Shown here piece by piece: positions 56,113 through 64,000 of a stretch of DNA of 64,000 bases; within the stretch, counting starts at the first letter, position 1; the number at the start of each line of letters is the position of its first letter. This DNA comes from Schistocephalus solidus (Eukaryota; Platyhelminthes; Cestoda; Diphyllobothriidea; Diphyllobothriidae), in contig WEDG01003243.1 in assembly GCA_017591395.1 (NCBI GenBank), positions 25,001-89,000 of the forward strand. The letters are read 5' to 3'. A model generated the notes under the pieces. It saw only the letters and a program-made list of their open reading frames with translations, was not told where the DNA came from and searched no databases. Position numbers and translations under genes: made by a program.

Positions 56113-57035
56113 TCTCTTAAACCAATGGTGCGTAGATTTCATTACCTACCACTTCTTTATGTTTTCAAGATTACCATTCAGGTGACGAATGGGGGAATCC
56201 CGTTTCAAACAAAAACCATTCAACAGACCAGTTGGCGGGTATACGCGTGCTTTCAATAAATCCCGTCATGCTGGTTGGTTTATAGGGGAAAATTCTTCTT
56301 GTCGTAAAAGTAGGGAGAGGTTAAGTTAGAACCGTGCGGGGAAGGTGAGGTGCAGGGAGCGAAGAAGTGCATACAATTAACCGTGGAGCAGGCACGAGGT
56401 TCTCGCTTCCCTTAATCTGACAGCAGCCGCTTCTGCTGTTGTCAGCTGCAAACACTTGCCGCTGGGAAGGTTCCCTAAACAGATTTGTCAAGACGTCTTC
56501 TCAAGAGGTTATTTGCCGCATCAATTTGAAACGGGACTTTGGAGAACTGCTGGAAATCCTAGGCTCCTGTAATACGGGACCGGTGGTTAAAGGGGATTTA
56601 CAGTGGGGGCATTACCGCGGGTAATATAAAGCGTATACGGTCCTTGCAAAGTTAAATTTGTTCATTCTTCTCTTCGAATTTACAACTTCATGAGTGCGCA
56701 TCTGTTATAAAGGCTTCAATAATTTAATAGCACTAGGGGATAGCGGTTTGAAAGCCCAATGATGACTTCATTGCTGGTTTCGTCCGTAAGACGAAGGTAG
56801 AATCTTGATGCTTTGACATCAGTGTAAAAAGGATAATTGTTCTGGCGTGAAACATTCGTGAAATGCACACTTTTCCATAAACGAGCATAAAGAAAAACAC
56901 GAGCCTGTGGTTTCTGGTTTTCTGGGTGCTGTACGTAACCTACCGCTACCGTTAGACTTAATGTTAGAGTTAGGGCTACCGCACAGTAATATATTTCCAG
57001 ACTAAATAACCTGCTTTATTAGTCAGCTTTTTGCT
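56113..57035. other. No gene seen
   Basis: A short TTAGGG-like stretch (GTTAGAGTTAGGGC near 56960) lacks the flanks of the foldback elements. Nothing else is recognised. Confidence 0.4.
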
Positions 57036-58150
57036 TCTCCGTCCACCCCTTCTTTTCCGCTTTCCTCTGCTGAGTTCTGGAGGAATCTTAAGCGTCTCAC
57101 TAACCAATATGGTAAACTGGCACATTTTGATGCTGATTGAGACAAAGTGAACATTTTATCCATACTTCCACGGACCCCAATCTCCCCTCAAACACCCTTT
57201 CCCCGCTGTCTCCTCCTTAACAAAACATCGCCTGTGGCTCTTTCAGCTGAGCTGTCTCTTGGATGGAAAACTATTTTACTTCCCACACTAAATTCATACA
57301 GTCCGGCAGGCGGAAGTCTACGGTCCTTCCCAATAACTGCGGTATTCTTCAAGGTGCCATCGTATCCCCTCACCTCTTCTCCCTCCATACTGACGATTTA
57401 AGATCACCAAATGACTGTATGCATATAAAAGTGCCGACAATATGGTTGTTGGCCATCCTCTTAAAAATCAGATACATCAGTCTCTGAAGGAGGGCCTACA
57501 ACATTCCTCAGCATGATCGTCAGAAAATGGTCATCAACGTAACCACAAGAAATATTTCCAACCTGCGTAGCGTCTGAAACCCTCTTCTAGGCCTGAATCC
57601 CCAGACATTCTTCCAAAGGAGCTATCCTCCTTCCGGTACCTTGGCATTACTTTGAAATACAATTTTTCATTCGCCTTTTATATTGAGACTCGTTTTACTA
57701 AAATACGTAAACTTCTTTAGTATATCCATCGTTTACGTTCTAAGCACATGCCTCAAGCCCTTATCTGGCAATTTATAGCTGCATGTATTCTTCCTCTCCT
57801 TCTCTATTGCTCTCCCATATTTTTTTCCGCTTTGCTTCAAAAATGATTTGCTGACTTTAAAACATATCCTCCGAATGCTATCTTCTGCTGCCAGTGTTTC
57901 TTACACTGTTTTAGTGGATTCGATTATAAAAACACGCTTCGCAACAGTCAAGCAATTTACTGAGCGAAGTCTTGATGGAGTTATCTATACTCCACTCCGA
58001 ACTCATTGCCATGAAGTCTTCCCGTCCCTTGCGCTGAAGCTTTCGCCACATCGCTTGCCGTACATTGGCATATCAGCGCTTTGTTTTGCCATTTCTAGCA
58101 GATTACCAAATAGATCAGTTGAGAAATGAACCATCTCCCCTATTAGTTAT
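57036..58150 (+). mobile_element. Non-LTR retrotransposon, C-terminal RT region
   Basis: The plus strand in shifting frames reads LHTDDLRS (RT motif region before the catalytic box), SADNMVVGHPL (a YADDxxx box altered to SADN), FRYLGITLKYNFSF, TRFTKIRKLL, IHRLRSKHMPQALIWQFIAA, CILPLLLYCSPIFFSALLQK and ILRMLSSAASVSYTVLVDSI. This is the thumb and C-terminal region of a jockey/CR1-like LINE. Many frameshifts, a lost catalytic residue and 5' truncation make it inactive. Confidence 0.8.
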
Positions 58151-59157
58151 CCTTTTTAACCTTTTGAGTCTTACATTATCTGTTAACTTATCATATTCTC
58201 TCAGTAAAGTGAGCCATGTTTACTGAAAATTTTGAATGATACTTTAAAAAAGCGTATTCCTTTCTCCGTCAAAGTACGCCAAGCGACTGCTGGTGCTACA
58301 TAAAATATCAACAAATGAGCTTGGTAAAAAAGAGTGCTCCATTATTGCTTCGTTCTGCAACGATGCGATAGCAACTTTCACATTGATTGAAAACCTTATT
58401 AAGAGACGAACTTTTGCTGAGAGACAGAGGTGAAAGGTGCACAGTTCAATTGTGCTTTGTGGATTGCGGAACGTGGTGGCACGCTGAGGTGCAAATCTTT
58501 TCCGCACCAGCCACCAACACCTTCTCCCGCCTACAGTCTTATTAGCTCTTTCTTGGCACCGGTCAGAGGTGGAAGAGGTAGGGAGATAACTGCAGTGCAA
58601 GTCTATTATCACTTAAAACTGACTCATGCTCAAATCATCAAGTTTGCATTCGGTTTGCTGAAGCACGCGGTGGACATAGTCGAACTGGATTGGTCATTTC
58701 TGGCTCGTTAGCCGTCATCAGCAAGTCATACCCAACTGGTCAAATTTCATAAAAGGCGTTCTCTTCAAAGTAAAATGGTTGGCAGAGTTGGAGGTGGGCA
58801 TTATATGGCACCTGAAATTAATGGATGAAGGTCCCCGTTGCGTAGCGCTGGTACCAGTAAAGTCCCTACCGTTGTTGCGACTGAAAGGTGATTTATGACG
58901 ACATCTTGCTTCGAGCCAATTTTCGTGCTAATGTTTGGGTTCACATCGACTGTACTGACTCTCCAAAGCCCAGTAGACGAACGGGTCAATTTTCCCAGGA
59001 AAGTGAAGCATGCCTGTGCTCGATCTGTTCTGATGCGGCATAAAGACACGATGTTCTGCCTCTATAAGCCCAGCTGTATTTACTCACTTTCTGGGGATGC
59101 AGATGCGCATACTATAGGCAGAAAGAACTTACTGCCTAAAATGCAGAAAAGGCAAAT
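58151..59157. other. No gene; short SINE trace at 58688-58740
   Basis: GGTCATTTCTGGCTCGTTAG, then GTCATCAGCAAGTCATACCC, is a 50-bp piece of the family A middle block on the minus strand. No exon is supported in the remainder. Confidence 0.45.
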
Positions 59158-59306
59158 AACTATTGCCGGCAAAGAGAAGGGAAACTGAAATGGTTATTTC
59201 TGGCTAATTAACTGTCACCAACCAATCATGCCCGACGCCATGTGTTGCACCACCCGATAAACGAACCCAAAACCTATTGATCAGAATCCCAACGCTCTAA
59301 TACTTA
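59158..59306 (-). repeat. SINE family A, head and middle
   Basis: A minus-strand copy from GCCGGCAAAGAGAAGGG to a decayed head. It ends abruptly where the next, opposite copy starts. Confidence 0.7.
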
Positions 59307-59445
59307 CCGGCAATATTCATCTGCCTATTCTACTACTAGCCACCGTGCGGCTGATAGCGGGGCTATAGAATCAGCCCCAAGGAAAACAATTGACGCTGTA
59401 GTTCCGTTAACTATTAGTGAGCGTTGATCAACGAATGCAATTTAA
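59307..59445 (+). repeat. SINE family A tail
   Basis: A plus-strand tail from CCGGCAATATTCATCTGCCT to TTGATCAACGAATGCA. It is 5'-truncated at the same internal GCCGGCAATATTC point as the tail at 33087. Confidence 0.8.
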
Positions 59446-59449
59446 TATT

Positions 59450-59752
59450 CCCGATGTAAACCGGGAATACAATGAGCCCATGGCTCAAGGATTAGAGCAT
59501 TGGATTTCTAATTAACAGGTCGCGGGTTCAAGCCTCGGTTGGTGCACCACCTGGGGTTGGGTACGACTGACTGATGACGGTTAATTTGCCAGAAATGGAA
59601 ATTCCAGTCTCCCTTGTCTTGTTCGGCATGGTTCATCTGCCTTTTCTACTATTAGCCACTGTGTGGCTGCTGGCGGGGCTGAGAGTGAGCCCAAGAATAG
59701 AACGGGACGAGACAGATCCATTAGCGATCGATGAGCGTTCACCAACAGTATT
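59450..59752 (+). repeat. SINE family A, near full-length copy
   Basis: The head (GAGCCCATGGCTCAAGGATT, GCGGGTTCAAGCCTCGG) is followed by the middle and tail to GAGCGTTCACCAACAG. It is complete in order and diverged in sequence. Confidence 0.85.
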
Positions 59753-60185
59753 CAGAATTCCAGTAACCCGCTAAACAACCGACCAGAGAGGCGGACTGCC
59801 CGAAAACTGGTGAAGAACTTGCACGTGTTTATCTAGGCAATCGAAGTGACCGAAGCCAAGGGGACTGCATCACTGCTCAAGTCAAATGGAAAACCCTCCT
59901 GACGGCGAAATCTCAATTTCTGGAGGGCTGGGCTGATCATAAAGGAACCGTTCTTAATCGGCCGTCAGAAATATCTGACAAAACCATCAACGGACCCCCC
60001 AACTAAAAGCTTACGGATTTCTCAATCCTGTCTTGTTTACTTTTCGAAGTTTAAATAAATACTTCGGAACAGACCCTTCGGGCTGAGACTGAAAAAGGCC
60101 TGTTCCGTAGGATTTAATTCAAATATGCGCCTTAATTTCCTCTGAAAATAAACAAGACTGGATCGCAAACTTCCTTCGCTAACAT

Positions 60186-61410
60186 TTGAGGGAGTCTGGT
60201 GATAGTTTGATCAGCTATTATCGATGGCCGATTAAAAAAATTAAAAAAATAGAACGAAAACTGGAGTTCACATATCAAAAAAACACACGGGGAAGGCTGG
60301 AGGACCCGCTGATCATCCGAACCACCCGCATCTTCGTCTGGCAGTGGCAAACTATCGGTAAAACATGCATGTCGAGGCTTTTAGCTGGTACCTCAGTTGT
60401 CTGTATGATAAATAATAAGGTAGTAGTTCTCGATCTTCCAACATTAAATCATAAAACAGTCAAAACACTTCAGGACATGTCAACTGTCAAATCAGGGAGC
60501 TCTAAACCACTCCCAACTGACCTCCGCAAACATGCCAGTCATCAGGTCATGAAAAAGTTCATCTCGCTATTTTCGGATAAATGGAGACAAAGCCAAGTCT
60601 TTCAGGACATCATGGACACCGCCGTTAACCATTTATACAGAAGCAGGGGGGATGACAATTCAGATTCCCTCAGATTCACAAGCAAAACGTTAACCCGAGT
60701 CCTACTCAAAAGCCTGAACAGAGAATCTGGAGCAGGGACTTCTTCCAGAAACACAGCGACGATTCCGAAAATATCGTGTAGCCACGGGCATGAAACTCGC
60801 AGTCTGCCCACTACAGCAGATTCTCGATCTCATTAAATGTCAACCGCAATTCGGACATGTGTTTTTCGTTTCTAGCAGATTACTTTAGTGCGATTGTTAT
60901 GATTGCTTATCTGGCAGCCTACTGCCAAAATACTTCAGTCACAGTAGGATGCCAACTTTTGAACGAGCCTCTTTCTGATCACCTGCAAGAAGTAAACTCT
61001 TTAAAAAATGGCCACATAAGTAGTATGTATTTTTCTAACTGATCTTCACTGCTTTTATAAATTTCCATATCTTTTATCGAAAAAAAATGCGCAAAAATAT
61101 TTATTTTTTTCATTGGGAAATTGCGTGTTCTTTAAATTTTTTACTTGTAGAAAGGGTTACTTTAAAATTAAAAAAAATCAAGGAAATGCGAGCAAATCTC
61201 TACACCACCTTTGTCAACTTTAAAAAGGCTTTCTATACGGAGAATCGCGACGGATCCCGGGAAATCATGTAGCATTTCGGATTTCCTGACCAATGCACGC
61301 AAATGGTAAAAGAACTCCGCATTGGAATGACGATGGGAGTCCCGACCAGTGGGTCAGTCTTTGAAGCATTCATGATGCCCAATGGGGTGAAGCAGGGTTA
61401 TCATATATGT
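60186..61410 (+). mobile_element. Non-LTR retrotransposon RT fragment with a long surviving frame
   Basis: A 216-codon frame (60186-60836), then shifted frames to about 61400, follow the RT of a second LINE group. The segments are FISLFSDKWRQSQVFQDIMD, HLYRSRGDDNSDSLRFTSKT, RVLLKSLNRESGAG, then from 61180 MRANLYTTFVNFKKAFYTEN (RT motif A region, with the catalytic Asp of 'VDLxKAFD' altered) and MPNGVKQGYH (motif B region). The first 70 codons are less certain. It stops before the catalytic YxDD box, so it is 3'-truncated as well as mutated. Confidence 0.7.
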
Positions 61411-61854
61411 GCTGAAAATTGAGCACTTCAAGTGTTTCATTTATTTTTTTACTTCTGAGCTGATTTTTCCATTACAAATTGAAGAAATCAAGTTCACTGA
61501 ATAAACTTTTTCGATTCTTTCTCGTCAGGTCTGTATAAGAATATAAGCGAGGTACGACAGAGGGGTTAAATCTGAAAACAGCCAATAAACAGTTGTCATG
61601 TGGGTGAGGGTTAAAAACATTCAAATATACCAGAACCTGGGTTACAGACAATTTAGTTTTGCTAGTGGCATGTGGGAAGGAGAGTAGAGGAATAGAATAT
61701 GCCCTAAAAGAGCTGATTTTTCGCTGCGCACTGAATGTATAGTTCAGCTTTGATAGCCAATTTACTGTCAGACTGAAAGATTAGTGATGGGACCACCCCT
61801 TAGACCCCTATTGGCAAATTCCTTAATGAGAAAACTCGAGAAAATTTAACTCTG
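61411..61854. other. No gene seen
   Basis: AT-rich spacer between the LINE fragment and the PLE fragment. Confidence 0.4.
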
Positions 61855-62370
61855 TCCCGTTATGTAGGTCCTATCTTCCGATGCTCGATATATAGATGAC
61901 ATTGTTTGTAATATCGCATTCGAAGCGTGATTTGGACACTCACCTGGGCAGTGTGAGTCAAGCTCGCTTTGGTTGACCGGAAAAAGGAAAAAGGACGATA
62001 AGCAAAGATGAACTCTGTTTGAGCACTGGAACAGGTTGTTTGTTATTCTGAGCTTTGGCGATGCGACGGGACGACCAATTACGAAACGGACCATGAGTTC
62101 AACTCCGCAGCTGTCAAGATAATCGCCCACACTGGAAACAAGACGAGCCGAGAATTGATCGAAGCCTGGTTCACCTAGGGGAACCCAATCAATCGACGTA
62201 TAGGTTTGGCGCCAGCGTACAGAGCCCTGCGCAGTCACGTACAGACTTGCGTCAGTGCCCTGCAAGTGTCGCCCTCTTTTGCTGCTGCTGTTATCTATGA
62301 CTTTGCAGGAATTTGAAAGCTCAGACTAATAAGCAAATTGTACCGGTGCTCAAACCGCCATTGTTTTTGC
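61855..62370 (+). mobile_element. PLE GIY-YIG C-terminus and 3' end (lineage 4)
   Basis: Legible are HEFNSAAVKIIAHTGNKTSR, ELIEAWF, then after a stop NPINRRIGLAPAYRALRSHV and the 3' UTR with GAAAGCTCAGACTAATAA and TGTACCGGTGCTC. It matches the fragment at 49085-49290. The YIG core towards 61860 is scrambled. Confidence 0.75.
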
Positions 62371-62459
62371 TCCTGGTACTCGAAACTCTGCTTTCATTAG
62401 TTAACAAACGGGAGGATGCCTACCCTTTTGCTTATTTGATCATTCGATGCAACAATTAG

Positions 62460-62830
62460 TTGAAGTGTATTTTACAAGGAAACGCCGAAAGAGCGATACC
62501 TAGCTGTCTCCGGCGGAGACACTCCGCACACGAGACAGGTAGAATGCATCGTTTTAATAAAAAGGCTCTGCAAGAAACTGGTTCCCCTCATAAGTTTATC
62601 CTAAAATATACAGAAGAACATCAACCAAAAGCGGACGTGCCAACGGCTAAAAAGGAGGAGCTGTTCCTCAAATTATCCTTTCAAGGAGACCTGGTTTCTT
62701 GCGGGTGTATACTACTGACAAATTTACCGTCAAAGGTGGCAAATTAAGCCTACCTTAAAATTTTAAACTACCAGTCCTGGAGGAAGGTTGACAGTTCCTC
62801 TAGAAATTTGGTGCTTACTCAACAAGGGAT
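62460..62830 (+). mobile_element. PLE RT-to-endonuclease linker (provisionally lineage 4)
   Basis: The frame reads LQGNAERAIPSCLRRRHSAH, ALQETGSPHKFILKYTEEHQ and PTAKKEELFLKLSFQGDLVS, the segment that lies between RT and GIY-YIG in PLEs. It then dissolves. It lies 90 bp downstream of a PLE 3' end in the same orientation, so the order is permuted compared with one intact element. Confidence 0.7.
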
Positions 62831-64000
62831 AGCGACATATGATAGAAGATTTTGCTCGGTGTGAGCCAATTTATAACTGTTTCCTTAATATGCTTTACCC
62901 CTTATCCGCTAAAGCGATGGAGGTTATGCATGGATCCAACCAACAGAGCCTACTTATGGAAGAGAAATTCTTTACTAGGAAGAGATAATTTGGATTCGTA
63001 GAACCGGGAGTTGGTCTAGAAGTAGATCAACTGTACTGAGGTATAGTGGAGTGAATGATTGTGCTCAAAAGATGATTAAAAATATGCACTTTCCGATAAC
63101 GCATCACCAGGCTCGTATAAATGAAGATGTTATCTTCTTATTTTGGATATGTGATTGCATCAGTTAAAGTTTTATAAACGGCTACTCGTTTGAGCGAGGA
63201 TAGGAATGGCAGTTTGATCAGTTTGTGATTGAGCCAGGTGGATGTCAAACTATGAAGAGGGCAAATTGAGTGGGTTGCACACCTGGCGGGAACCGAGGGA
63301 CTAATATTTATAGGTGGGGATGAACGGTCCTGTCTACCTGACGATGGAGGGCAGAAAAGAACAGCAAATAACCCACCTATTTTCCTGTCACGGATGACGG
63401 GGCTAAGTGACTAGATTGGTGAAGCTCTAAACTCTGTACTTCTGACAGCTATTGAAGTCACATTTCATCTGCCTGATAACTGCGAGATAGCAAATGTGAT
63501 AGGGGCAAGGGACAGTCCTCAGAAAAGCCATACTATTCTTGTGCAGTCACCCAAGTTGATGACAGTCAGTTAAATAGAAAAGCAATTTTGATAGTAGGAC
63601 AGGCTGAGGGGAAGAGAGGGGTTTGAGAGTAGAAGGCTGGGGTAGGTGCTGTCATTGTAAGACTAACGTTTTTTGGAGAGGGAAGTCGCTTAAACTTAAC
63701 ATTTCCTCCATGTGGAGATAGAACATATTTCGCTGGATTGTGGCAATATAATCAAACAACTGGTATTTCTTGTCTTGCTCTCCATAAGGGGTCACAGCTT
63801 TCGGATATCAACTGTTCATCGTTACGTAACCGCATACGTAAGCTTTGTCCCGAATTCTAAGAAATTGCGGAGCAGGTAATTTGGTTCTGCACCGAGAACA
63901 GGAATACAAGTGAGTCAATATAACCCGACAGCTTATAGGATCAAAGCCCAGTGGTGCTGGTAAACAATACAATTTGCTTCAGATGCGCTGACGATTACTC
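62831..64000. other. No gene seen
   Basis: No repeat shared with the window and no exon with junctions. The final kilobase is featureless by inspection. Confidence 0.4.

Noticed and set aside
56955..56990. Third foldback telomere-like element
   Set aside because: Only one or two TTAGGG-like words are present, and none of the diagnostic flanks.
1..64000. CRISPR arrays, toxin-antitoxin or other prokaryotic systems
   Set aside because: No short direct repeats with unique spacers, no operons or ribosome-binding patterns. The sequence is clearly eukaryotic.

Overview
The window reads as nuclear DNA of a large, repeat-rich metazoan genome. There are no prokaryotic operons, coding sequence comes in short exons with GT/AG junctions, and most of the recognisable sequence is retroelement debris. 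The combination of many Penelope-like elements (PLEs) with GIY-YIG endonuclease tails, degenerate non-LTR retrotransposons, abundant tRNA-headed SINEs, (TA)n tracts and degenerate TTAGGG arrays fits a flatworm, perhaps a large-genome tapeworm. That taxon guess is from memory and was not checked.

One host-like gene can be followed on the + strand between about 9.0 and 19.8 kb. Four exons (9057-9707, 12959-13204, 14753-15639, 19153-19513) join with compatible phases (0, 0, 2) into a 714-residue C-terminal part. A stop is at 19511-19513 and an AATAAA signal at 19814-19819. The protein is low-complexity, basic and Ser/Gly/His-rich, and I do not recognise it. Its introns hold SINEs, including a tandem SINE array at 16.6-17.75 kb.

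Almost everything else is mobile DNA. PLE pieces lie at 22.06-22.39, 22.68-25.33 (head-to-head inverted pair), 27.60-28.66 (second inverted pair), 38.45-41.25 (decayed, between direct terminal repeats), 48.60-49.29, 51.66-52.38, 52.52-53.01, 54.69-55.17, 61.86-62.37 and 62.46-62.83 kb. Their GIY-YIG C-termini separate into at least five lineages. Non-LTR (LINE) fragments lie at 7.0-8.3 kb (endonuclease region), 57.0-58.15 kb (C-terminal reverse transcriptase, RT) and 60.4-61.4 kb (RT). About twenty SINE copies or fragments lie on both strands. A second tRNA-like repeat family clusters at 43.3-44.3 kb.

The observations I rate highest are: a foldback (MITE-like) element with internal degenerate telomere repeats, present twice in opposite orientation (31.05-31.43 and 33.77-34.03 kb); the two independent inverted PLE pairs; a roughly 340-bp unit that recurs between TA tracts next to PLE ends; and the roughly 306-bp tandem array of tRNA-headed SINE units. 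I found no CRISPR array, bacterial defence system or intact autonomous transposon.
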